DNA from: Mesorhizobium sp. LHD-90
Lineage (GTDB): Bacteria > Pseudomonadota > Alphaproteobacteria > Rhizobiales > Rhizobiaceae
Direction: 5' to 3'
DNA: 64,000 bases
Assembly: GCF_030929505.1 (NCBI RefSeq)
Contig: NZ_JAVFVV010000016.1
Span: forward strand, 95,208 to 159,207
The notes beneath the pieces were generated by a model. The model was not told the DNA's origin. It worked only from the letters and a program-made list of their open reading frames with translations, and did no database searches. Below, piece after piece: positions 1 to 8,319 of this stretch. The translations under genes were made by a program, and so were the position numbers. Each line of letters starts with the position of its first letter. The stretch's first letter is position 1.

Positions 1-147
1 GATCGCTGTCGAGCGTTTGGCATCATGAGCGAGATGCGGCGGCTGGAACGGCGCGCAGCCCGCCTTGACCAGTCGGCTAAGACTCTCCGCTACGTGGCGA
101 AGTTACTTAGGGCCGAGTCCGACGAAATTTGGGCTTCGATGGAGTAA
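1..147 (+). CDS. 3' end of an unidentified gene, truncated by the window edge
   Basis: Frame 1 is open from the first base to a TAA at 145-147, giving the last 48 residues of a protein. The segment is rich in Arg, Leu and Ala and looks helical (RRLERRAARL, then AKLLRAESDEIWASME). I do not recognise the family. An ATG at 25 could also make this a very short complete gene. No homology can be claimed, and an open frame of this length can occur by chance in GC-rich DNA. Confidence 0.35.
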   Translation, partial: DRCRAFGIMSEMRRLERRAARLDQSAKTLRYVAKLLRAESDEIWASME

Positions 148-509
148 CCGGCGCGATCTGACCCTCAAAGTGTGCGTGAGAAGCGTGCAGCTCGCGGCGG
201 GCTTCTCATTGCCGGTTCGCCGCCGGGGGGGAGTCTTCGAATTTGTGACCGGGTGGTAGCGCGTCGGCGTTCCGCTGAAACGCGGGCGATCCTTTTGAAG
301 GGCCTGGCGCGTTCCTCCATCCGGTCGCAACAGCGCGATCGACAGCAAGCTCGAAGGCAAAGAGTTCATGGGCCCAGTTCGCGGCCGGCCCCCTGTTTAT
401 GGAAACCCGCAAATCGGCGCAGCCCTTCGCTCGTCGCTATATCCACACATGCGAACGCAACGAAATCCCCCATACGTGGGGAATTCCTCACGGGACGGGA
501 AAGATACTC
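148..509. other. Intergenic stretch with no supportable gene
   Basis: Several short frames overlap here on both strands, but none has a good ribosome-binding site, a recognisable motif or a length that stands out in GC-rich DNA. The region presumably carries the promoter for the gene that starts at 510. I see no RNA gene or repeat. Confidence 0.5.
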
Positions 510-1586
510 ATGACCTTGAACGAAAATACGAACGCCTCTGACACCATTGAAGAAGAGATCGAAGACCTCGACCACGGCAGTGCCTGCAATCAGGGCGATG
601 TGGTTGACGAGTCCGACATCACCGGATTGGATGCCACGACCGACGCCGAAGAGAACACCCCGCCGGTCGTCCTCGAGGGGGAGATCATCCCGCCTAGGAA
701 GGCGCCACAGCCCAAGACCGCGACCCACAACCTCTCCGAAGAAGATATCTACTACTTCGCCGCCCTTGACGACGGCGCAAGTTCCGCCGTTCTAGAAGCC
801 AGTGCGAAACTCGATTGGACTGATATCACCGACAGGCAGAAGAAGGAGCTTTGCGCATCCGCCAGCCGCATCCGGTCTCGGTGCGACCGTATTGCCGCAG
901 ACGTGCTCGCAAATGGCAAAGACTTGCTCGAGGCGAAGAATATTCTCGACCACGGCAAGTTCGGCCCCTGGCTTGCCGCTGAGTTCAATTGGTCGAACAC
1001 CACGGCACAGCGTTTCATGAACTACGCCAGGCACTTCGCCGATACGCCGGCTGTGGTCGCGGCCCTGCCGCATGCCACTCTCGACAAGCTGGTCGCAAAG
1101 GGCACGCCGCAGGAAGTCCGCGACGAGATTGCGAAGAAGATCGAGGCCGGCATCGTGCTGACCGGCGACCAGATCGCCGAGAAGATCAAGCAAGGGAAGG
1201 AAGCCGCTAGGCCGGCGAAAGAACAGGAGCCCATCAAGCGGCAGGCCAAGACGCTCGGCGGCATGACGCCCGAGAAGAGGGCCGCACACGAGCAGGCCGA
1301 GAAAGCCCGCGACAACTGGGCCGAGAAGGCCGAGGTCGAACGGGAGCTTCGCGAGAAGGCGGCGCAGGAGAGGGCTGAAGCCGACAAGCGTCCGTCGGAT
1401 GCTGAGACTCGCAAGAAGGCCGCAGCCAAAATCGCTTTTGATATCCGGAAGGCATTCGGATCCAGCTTTTCTGTCATCGGCAGGGCCCTTGAGGTGATCG
1501 GTCCCGTTCTCCTTTATGATGCGTTGATGGAACTTCACCGGCAGAAGCAGACGGTTGCCACTACACCAACGCCCCAGCAGCCGTAA
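510..1586 (+). CDS. DUF3102-like protein, mobile-element associated
   Basis: This is a 358-residue soluble protein. The first 100 residues are acidic and low in complexity. Residues about 108-177 hold a block typical of DUF3102: a helix with RIRSRCDRIAADVLANG, then LLEAKNILDHGKFGPWL and WSNTTAQRFMNYARHF, resembling a helix-turn-helix-like fold seen in plasmid- and phage-borne proteins. Residues about 244-300 are a Lys/Glu/Arg-rich coiled coil. I chose the ATG at 510 because GGGA lies just upstream; an upstream in-frame ATG at 399 has no such site. The family occurs on plasmids, integrative elements and prophages, where its role is unclear; a DNA-binding or partition-like role is inference. 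It has the same strand and style as the next gene at 1745. Confidence 0.65.
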   Translation: MTLNENTNASDTIEEEIEDLDHGSACNQGDVVDESDITGLDATTDAEENTPPVVLEGEIIPPRKAPQPKTATHNLSEEDIYYFAALDDGASSAVLEASAKLDWTDITDRQKKELCASASRIRSRCDRIAADVLANGKDLLEAKNILDHGKFGPWLAAEFNWSNTTAQRFMNYARHFADTPAVVAALPHATLDKLVAKGTPQEVRDEIAKKIEAGIVLTGDQIAEKIKQGKEAARPAKEQEPIKRQAKTLGGMTPEKRAAHEQAEKARDNWAEKAEVERELREKAAQERAEADKRPSDAETRKKAAAKIAFDIRKAFGSSFSVIGRALEVIGPVLLYDALMELHRQKQTVATTPTPQQP

Positions 1587-1744
1587 GCGACTCCATCAAA
1601 ACACCCCCCTCGAACTGCCGCAGGAAGATCATGGTATCGACGCCAGAGCGCCATGTGTGCCGCGGGTCGAGCGCGCCGGCAGCCAGGTAACCCACAATCT
1701 CAAATCGAACAGCAGACTGGTGTATCCAGTCCAATGGAGAAGTC

Positions 1745-2758
1745 ATGTCTCAAACAAGGAAACAGCGTTTCGACGACCTCGTGCGGATGGGTGAACTCTT
1801 CATCCGCAGCGACATCGACCGGGAGCGGGCGTTGCTGACGTCAAAGTGGTTCGACTACCGGTTCATGTCCCCATGGGAGGGGACTGAACTGTTCGTGCTC
1901 GAATATCAAAAGGCATATCGCCGAGCGTTCGCGTCTTGGATCGACAAAGGCAGGGCAGCGAGCGTCGCGGGGGCCAGCTTAAGCCAACTGAATGATGTCG
2001 GAATGCGCACCCAGATCTGGCGCGCGAGGCAACGCGCTGACGAAACTGGAATGCCATACCCTGAATATATGGAAGCATCGTTCGAATTCTGGCGGAGGCG
2101 TTCTGTCAAGATTGTCGCCGGCAAAAGGAAAAAGCGGATGCTGCTGTCGATGTCGCAACTCCATCACCCTGGTGCCGCTGCTTCCTACTGGTTCGAATTC
2201 TGGACCACGTTCTGGTCCGAGCGGCTTGATGACCGTGTCGTCCAGATGCCCGAGGCGGTGGCGTATCGGCTGGAGTATTTCCGCGACCTCCCGGCGCAGG
2301 TGAATTTTCGCGACCGGATGACCCGTATCGCTGCGGCTTCTCAATCGTCGCCGATGGGTTGGATGATGGTGCTTTCGCATGTCAAGCAGCAGATCCCGCT
2401 TGAGGCATTCACGGACGTGTTAGGCGATGACGTCTTCCAGCACCAGGTCGAGCGGCTCCGATCAGACGTCCGGCACTATGGGACGGCAAGCGAGCCTCTG
2501 CCCCCACTGACGAGCACCGGCGATTGGCAGTCCTGTTTCGGACTTGTTGCTCCGGTGAAGGAATGTGCCCCATGTTCAGCCTGCCCGCAGCAAGATTCTT
2601 GCGCCGGCATGGCGGCCTTGGTCGACGCCGCCCTGAAGAAGAAGACCGGGTCGGCAGATCCCGTCCGCGAACGCAAGCTCAAACTTCAGCGCGCCCGGCA
2701 GCAGCGGTATCGCCAGAAGCGCGCGGGGAGCCCTCCTTCTACTTCTTCTTTTCCTTGA
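1745..2758 (+). CDS. Hypothetical protein with C-terminal cysteine cluster
   Basis: This is a 337-residue protein of unknown function. The ATG at 1745 is preceded by GGAGA at the right spacing. The body is rich in Trp, Arg and aromatic residues and shows no enzyme motif I recognise. Near residues 271-289 there is a cysteine cluster of the form C-x2-C-x2-C-x5-C, which could bind zinc or an iron-sulphur centre. The last 45 residues are strongly basic (KLKLQRARQQRYRQKRA) and may contact nucleic acid. It follows the DUF3102-like gene and precedes an iteron-like repeat, so a replication, maintenance or regulatory role for a mobile element is possible but unproven. Confidence 0.55.
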   Translation: MSQTRKQRFDDLVRMGELFIRSDIDRERALLTSKWFDYRFMSPWEGTELFVLEYQKAYRRAFASWIDKGRAASVAGASLSQLNDVGMRTQIWRARQRADETGMPYPEYMEASFEFWRRRSVKIVAGKRKKRMLLSMSQLHHPGAAASYWFEFWTTFWSERLDDRVVQMPEAVAYRLEYFRDLPAQVNFRDRMTRIAAASQSSPMGWMMVLSHVKQQIPLEAFTDVLGDDVFQHQVERLRSDVRHYGTASEPLPPLTSTGDWQSCFGLVAPVKECAPCSACPQQDSCAGMAALVDAALKKKTGSADPVRERKLKLQRARQQRYRQKRAGSPPSTSSFP

Positions 2759-2828
2759 TTGTGTTGTTACCGCGTCCGGGATCTCAGCCGGAACAGGTCA
2801 GGAAATAGCGCGAGCTAAAGGCAAAGCC

Positions 2829-2916
2829 GGTGACGCGGCCCAGAAAACAGGTGACGCAGCCCAAAATATAATTAACCCTTAAAAATGAAGAATACTTATA
2901 TATTGGGCTGCGTCAC
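2829..2916. repeat. Iteron-like inverted repeat around an AT-rich core
   Basis: The motif GTGACGCRGCCCA occurs at 2830-2842 and 2851-2863 in direct orientation and as its reverse complement at 2904-2916. The second and third copies extend into 21-base arms (2851-2871 and 2896-2916) that match at 20 of 21 positions. The 24-base spacer and inner arms are AT-rich in otherwise GC-rich DNA. This could be an operator, the ends of a very small mobile element, or an origin/partition site. It sits just downstream of the unknown gene at 1745. Confidence 0.6.
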
Positions 2917-3389
2917 ATAGCTCCGATATGTCCTTCTCCGGAATATCTCTGTTCCGGCCTAACGGACGAACACGGGACGTATTTCAGCATGCTTGAGGCT
3001 GGAATTCGAAGCACTACCACCGGCACGAGCTTCCGGGGCGTGCCAGATCTTCTGCCCCGCTCATCCCGACGTGGCGGGCTCCCATGGGTTGAACCATCGG
3101 GATGCCCGCCTCCGGCTCTCACTCGGTTCTGGCCGATCAGATTGCCGACGGCCAGCACATCGGCGTCGATCAGCATCAGATATGGCGTGTTTGACTCACA
3201 GAAGGTCGCTGGCAAGCGTCGTCGGATTCCCGCTGTCTCACACTAGTCTCGCGCCAACGCGCGCCAGCAACCTCGACTGAGTCGGTCTGGTGACCGTCGG
3301 TTCAGGCACAGGCCCCAGCCATCTTGCTCACCGCGCGATTCCTTGCTCTCCTACAACCGGGGTTGGGGAGGCAAGAATCGCGCTGCCAC
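2917..3389. other. Intergenic region upstream of the restriction cassette
   Basis: Two overlapping frames of 85-100 codons, one on each strand, cover much of this stretch. Neither has a convincing start or motif, so I do not call a gene. The region may contain a decayed gene and must hold the promoter of the operon that begins at 3390. Confidence 0.45.
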
Positions 3390-6300
3390 ATGAGCTTTTT
3401 CGACAGGCCGATCATCAATTCGCCTTACGAGCCGCCTTCGCGGCACTGGGAGCTTGACCTCGATGGACGCCCCACCGACGTCATCGTCGAGCAGCGACGC
3501 GGCTCGGCACTCTGGACGGCACTGCCTGGCGCCGCCTCGACGACGAAGAACTCGGCGCAGGCAAGCCTGGTGTTCAACACCGATCTGTCGACCGACGCGA
3601 CCGAGTTCAATCCGTCGCCGATGATCAACGATCTTCGGCAGGAACTCGAGACCTGGCGCAACCTGCCGAACCCGGCGCAGTGGAAGGTTACGCCGACAAC
3701 GCAGCGCCTGCTTCAGCACTGGCGCGCAATCCAGCAGGATGCGAGCCAGACCATCCGGCCGTTCTTCTGCCAGCTCGAAGCGGTGGAGGCTGCGATCTGG
3801 CTGGCCGAGGTGGCGCCTGACATGGGGAGGCGTGGCCGGCGCTTCCTCAACTGGATCTCGATCGCCAACAATTTTGCCGTCCAGGCCGAGGGCACGCCGC
3901 CCTCCGACTCCGCTCCAGACTTGATGCGCATCGCCTTCAAGCTGGCGACCGGTGCCGGCAAAACCACCGTCATGGCGATGCTGATCGCCTGGCAGGCGCT
4001 CAACGCCGTGCGCTCGCCGAACAGCAGGCGCTTTTCCAAGGGCTTCCTGATCGTCACGCCAGGCATCACCATTCGCGACCGGCTGCGGGTGCTGATGCCG
4101 AACGATGAGCAGAGTTATTACGACCTGCTGAAGCTCGTGCCGCACGACCTGCTGCCCGATCTCCAGCGCGCCGACATCGTCATCACCAACTACCACGCCT
4201 TCAAACTAAGGGAGACCTTCGATGCGGCCAGCGGCACCCGCCAGGTGCTCCAGGGCCACGGAGACGCTCTCCAGACGCTCGAAACTGAAGGCCAGATGAT
4301 CCAGCGCGTGATGGGCGACCTGATGGGGACGAAAAACGTCGTCGTCATCAACGACGAGGCCCATCACTGCTATCGCGAACGACCCACCGCGGAGGCGGTC
4401 AAGCTCTCCGGCGAGGAGCGCAAGGAGGCCGAGGAGAATGCGGAAGCCGCCCGCCTGTGGATCTCCGGCCTCGAGGCGCTCAACCGCCAGCAGGGCGTGC
4501 GTGCCGTTTACGACCTCTCCGCGACGCCGTTCTTCCTCTCCGGCTCGAACTGGCCGGAGGGCACGCTGTTTCCCTGGGTGATGAGCGACTTCTCGCTGAT
4601 GGACGCGATCGAATGCGGTATCGTCAAGCTGCCGCGCGTGCCGATCGCCGACAACCGCGCCGACGGCCAGAACGTGATGTATCGCAACCTTTGGCCGGCA
4701 ATCCGCCAACGCATGCCGGACAAGCGCAAGAAGGGTGAGGGCAAGCCGGACCCCCACAAGCTGCCGATCGAGCTCAAGGTGGCGCTCGACGCGCTCTACG
4801 GCCACTATGAGAAGACCTATCGGTTATGGGAACAAGAGCGGGTCGGCATCCCGCCGGTCTTCATCGCGGTCTGCAACAACACCACCAACTCCGAGATGGT
4901 CCGCGACTACGTCGCCGGTTACGCATGGACCGACGAGCACGACCAGGAACGTATCCGCAACGGCGAGTTCGAGCTCTTCCGCAACTACGATGACCACGAC
5001 CAGCGGCTAGATAGGCCAAGAACGATCCTCATTGACTCCGCGGCCCTCGAGGCGGGTGGCGAGATCGACAAGGCTTTTCGCGACGCCCACGCCACCGAGA
5101 TCGAGGCATTCAAGCGCGAGCGCACCCGCCGCGATCCGACCGCCGGCGAGATCAGCGACGCCGAGATCCTGCGCGAGGTGATGAACACGGTCGGCCGCAA
5201 GGGCAAGCTCGGTGAGCAGGTGCGCTGCGTCGTCTCCGTCTCCATGCTCACCGAAGGCTGGGACGCCAACAATGTCACCCACATCATGGGCCTGCGCGCT
5301 TTCGGCTCGCGGCTGATCTGCGAACAGGTCATCGGCCGCGCGCTGCGCCGCCTCTCCTACGACGTCGATCCGGCGACCGGCCTCTACTGCACCGAATACG
5401 CCGACATCATGGGCATCGACGGCCTCAACTTCTCCGACCAGGCGCGGCCGGCTCCGCCGCAGCCGCCGCGGGAGGTGATCCACGTCCACGCCGTCAGCCC
5501 GGAGCGTGACCATCTGGAGATCGTCTTCCCGCGCGTCGAGGGTTTTCGCACCGATTTCCCCAAGGAGCGCATCGACGTCGACCTGTCGCGCATGGAGCCC
5601 TATGTGCTGACGCCCGACAAGGTCGGCGCCACGGTCGTGCAGATGTCCGGCATCATCGGCGAGCGCCACCAGCTCGGCCTCCAGCATCTGGACGACAGGC
5701 GCCTTTCCAGCATCGCCTTCGACATCGCCAGCTACTGGGTGTCCGAGAAGCTGCGCGACCCGAACGGCGCGCCGAAGACGCATTTGTTCCCGCACGCCAA
5801 GCGCATCGTGCTCCAATGGCTGAACTCCGACCGGCTGGTCTGCAAGGGCGACACCAAACCGGCGCAGTTGCGTTACCGCCAGCTCGCCGACGAGGTCTGC
5901 GACCTGTTGATGGGCGCGCTGCTCGACCAGCCGGGTGGTCAGCCCATCATAAGGGCGGTGCTCGATCCCTTTGCACCGGAAGGTTCGACCGAAAGCGTCA
6001 GCTTCAACACGTCGAGCGCCAGCCGCCACTGGCCGAACCCGGAGCGCAGCCACGTCAACTGGATCGTCACCGACCAGGACTGGGAAAACAAGCTCGCCGA
6101 GCTACTCGACGACCACCCCGACGTCGAGGCCTACGCCAAGAACCACAATCTCCATTTCGAGGTGCCCTATTCGAAGGAGGGCGAGCCGCATCGATACCGG
6201 CCGGACTTCCTGGTGCGGCTGCGGACACCCGACGGAGAGCCGCCCGTCACGCTCGTGCTCGAGGTGAAGGGTTTTCGCAATCACGACGCCATGCTCAAGG

Positions 6301-6452
6301 CCGAGGCGATGCGCAACAAGTGGATCCCGGCAGTCAATCGCCTCGGCGCCTACGGCCGCTGGGCGTTCGAGGAACTACGCAGCGTCTATGATTTCGGGCC
6401 GGAGCTCGACGCGGCGATCGCAAGATCATTGGGGGAAAAGTCGCTTGTTTGA
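3390..6452 (+). CDS. BPTD_3080-type restriction helicase-nuclease (type III Res-like)
   Basis: This 1020-residue protein has the build of a type III restriction Res subunit: an ATP-driven translocase that would cut invading DNA. Walker A (ATGAGKT) is near residues 186-192 and the DEAH-type Walker B (NDEAHH) near 322. SVSMLTEGWDANNVTHI and CEQVIGRALRR are helicase motifs V and VI. The C-terminus has a PD-(D/E)XK nuclease pattern, with RPDF near 937 and LEVKG near 958. The start MSFFDRPIINSPYEPP at 3390 matches the conserved N-terminus better than the upstream in-frame start at 3324. It overlaps the next gene by 8 bases, and the methyltransferase of the same cassette begins at 8316. I recognise this as the family often labelled BPTD_3080 restriction endonuclease. 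Confidence 0.88.
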   Translation: MSFFDRPIINSPYEPPSRHWELDLDGRPTDVIVEQRRGSALWTALPGAASTTKNSAQASLVFNTDLSTDATEFNPSPMINDLRQELETWRNLPNPAQWKVTPTTQRLLQHWRAIQQDASQTIRPFFCQLEAVEAAIWLAEVAPDMGRRGRRFLNWISIANNFAVQAEGTPPSDSAPDLMRIAFKLATGAGKTTVMAMLIAWQALNAVRSPNSRRFSKGFLIVTPGITIRDRLRVLMPNDEQSYYDLLKLVPHDLLPDLQRADIVITNYHAFKLRETFDAASGTRQVLQGHGDALQTLETEGQMIQRVMGDLMGTKNVVVINDEAHHCYRERPTAEAVKLSGEERKEAEENAEAARLWISGLEALNRQQGVRAVYDLSATPFFLSGSNWPEGTLFPWVMSDFSLMDAIECGIVKLPRVPIADNRADGQNVMYRNLWPAIRQRMPDKRKKGEGKPDPHKLPIELKVALDALYGHYEKTYRLWEQERVGIPPVFIAVCNNTTNSEMVRDYVAGYAWTDEHDQERIRNGEFELFRNYDDHDQRLDRPRTILIDSAALEAGGEIDKAFRDAHATEIEAFKRERTRRDPTAGEISDAEILREVMNTVGRKGKLGEQVRCVVSVSMLTEGWDANNVTHIMGLRAFGSRLICEQVIGRALRRLSYDVDPATGLYCTEYADIMGIDGLNFSDQARPAPPQPPREVIHVHAVSPERDHLEIVFPRVEGFRTDFPKERIDVDLSRMEPYVLTPDKVGATVVQMSGIIGERHQLGLQHLDDRRLSSIAFDIASYWVSEKLRDPNGAPKTHLFPHAKRIVLQWLNSDRLVCKGDTKPAQLRYRQLADEVCDLLMGALLDQPGGQPIIRAVLDPFAPEGSTESVSFNTSSASRHWPNPERSHVNWIVTDQDWENKLAELLDDHPDVEAYAKNHNLHFEVPYSKEGEPHRYRPDFLVRLRTPDGEPPVTLVLEVKGFRNHDAMLKAEAMRNKWIPAVNRLGAYGRWAFEELRSVYDFGPELDAAIARSLGEKSLV

Positions 6453-8319
6453 CAGCACGAAGGAAAGTTTGCGCACACTCTTGGAACATGTGCGCGAGCG
6501 CAAGCTACAGTTGCCGGATTTTCAGCGGGATTGGGTCTGGGACGAGAACGGCATTCACTCGCTTCTCGTGAGCATTGTCCGAGGGTTTCCCGTCGGCGCC
6601 ATTTTGACCCTGGAGGCGGGAGGTGAGGTCAAGTTTCTCCCGAGACCTCTTGCGACGATCGAAGCGAATGGCGTGCTGCCACAGGAGTTTCTTCTTGATG
6701 GTCAGCAACGGCTGACCAGCCTTGTTCAGTGCCTAACCGGCGACGCTCCGGTCCTCACCAAGACCGCGAAGGGCGAGACGGTCGAGCGGCGGTTCTTCGC
6801 CGATCTGACGCTTGCCGCCCAGCCGGGTGCCGACCCGGCCGACTGGATCGTGATGACGCGCGGCGACGGAAGGGAGACGAGCGATTTCGGGCGGAAGGTT
6901 GATCGGGACTACTCCACGGAGGCGAAGCAATACGAGGCTCGTGTCTTCCCGCTGAATCGGGTCTTCCGAGAACATGACTGGCTCTATGGCTACAAGAACT
7001 ACTGGCATGAACGAGCGCAGGATGTTCACGAGACGGATCAGGCCCTGTTCCGCAACGTCATCCGTCCGATCCATCGATACGAGATGCCGATCATCCGGCT
7101 GGCCAAGAACAACAACCGCGAGGCCATCTGCACGATCTTCGAGAAGGTCAACACCGGCGGCAAGAAGCTGGATGCGTTCGAGCTGCTGACCGCCGTCTAT
7201 GCGGCCGAGGAGTTCAACCTCCGCGCCGACTGGCTGGGCACTCCGAAGGAGCATGGACGCCCGGAAATGATCGGGCGCCTGGACCGACTGCGCGATCGCG
7301 ACAAGCGTCGCGATGTCTTCGCCCATATGGCCAGCACTGATTTCCTCCAAGCCTGCACCGCTCTATCGACAATGGATCGGAGAAGGGAGGCCGAAGCGCA
7401 AGGGCGCACCGGAAAGGATCTACCGCCCATCACAATCCGCCGAGACGCGATGCTCGGCCTGCCTCTGGCCGAATACAGGCGCCTGGCCAATAGTGTTGAG
7501 GAAGGCTTTCTCCAAGCGAAAAAATTCCTGTCGGCCCGCCGCATCATCTGGTTCAAGGACGTCCCTTATCCATCGCAGGCCATCACGCTCGCCGCCGTGT
7601 TCTCGCGATTGCCGCCGGCCGAGCGGACCGCGACAGCGAACGATCGCCTCGACCACTGGTTCTGGAGCAGTGTCTTCGGCGAACTCTATGCCGGCTCGGT
7701 CGAAACCCGAATCGCGCGCGACATCCCCGAACTCCTCGCCTGGATCCGCGATGCTGAGGCGGGTGTGGCGACGATCGGCGAAGCCGTCTTCCGGATCGAC
7801 CGGCTGGAGTCCCTTCGGAGCCGGCTTGCGGCAGCCTACAAGGCGCTGAGCGCGCGGCTGATGTTGAGCGGCGCGCGCGACTTCGTCTCAGGCGAGCGGT
7901 TCGAGATCATGACCTACTTCGATCAGCAGGTGGACATCCACCACATATTTCCACGGGACTGGTGCAGGAAGGCCGACATTCCGGCATCGACCTACGATTC
8001 GATCATCAACAAGTCGCCGCTGTCGAAACTGACCAACATCAGGATCGGTGGAGATGCGCCGTCGGTCTACCTCAAGCGCATCGAGGATCGCGACAAGCTC
8101 GAGCCCGCCGTGCTCGACGAGATACTGCGCTCCCACCTGATCGAGCCGGCTCATCTGCGCGCCGACGACTTCGATGCGTTCTGGAAGGCACGGCGCGAGG
8201 CCCTGGCTGACCTCGTCGAGAGGGCAATGCGTCGGCCGGTCGTGCGTTCCGGCACGCCCATGCCCACGGTGCCCTACGATCCCGCCGAGGAAGAAGAAAG
8301 GGAGGCGGAGGCCGCATGA
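6445..8319 (+). CDS. GmrSD-like DUF262 / HNH (DUF1524-type) protein
   Basis: This is a likely modification-dependent nuclease. The N-terminal DUF262 domain carries LPDFQRDWVW and the signature DGQQR near residues 85-89, which in this superfamily binds or hydrolyses nucleotide. The C-terminal part has an HNH-type motif, DIHHIFP near 499, followed by INKSPLSKLTN, as in DUF1524. Both GmrS and GmrD activities are therefore in one chain of about 624 residues. I propose the TTG at 6445 as the start: it follows GGGGGAAAAG, gives MFDSTKESL and overlaps the upstream stop. An ATG at 6388 lies deep inside the upstream gene. The stop overlaps the methyltransferase start as ATGA, so the three genes are one transcript. 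Confidence 0.87.
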   Translation: MFDSTKESLRTLLEHVRERKLQLPDFQRDWVWDENGIHSLLVSIVRGFPVGAILTLEAGGEVKFLPRPLATIEANGVLPQEFLLDGQQRLTSLVQCLTGDAPVLTKTAKGETVERRFFADLTLAAQPGADPADWIVMTRGDGRETSDFGRKVDRDYSTEAKQYEARVFPLNRVFREHDWLYGYKNYWHERAQDVHETDQALFRNVIRPIHRYEMPIIRLAKNNNREAICTIFEKVNTGGKKLDAFELLTAVYAAEEFNLRADWLGTPKEHGRPEMIGRLDRLRDRDKRRDVFAHMASTDFLQACTALSTMDRRREAEAQGRTGKDLPPITIRRDAMLGLPLAEYRRLANSVEEGFLQAKKFLSARRIIWFKDVPYPSQAITLAAVFSRLPPAERTATANDRLDHWFWSSVFGELYAGSVETRIARDIPELLAWIRDAEAGVATIGEAVFRIDRLESLRSRLAAAYKALSARLMLSGARDFVSGERFEIMTYFDQQVDIHHIFPRDWCRKADIPASTYDSIINKSPLSKLTNIRIGGDAPSVYLKRIEDRDKLEPAVLDEILRSHLIEPAHLRADDFDAFWKARREALADLVERAMRRPVVRSGTPMPTVPYDPAEEEEREAEAA

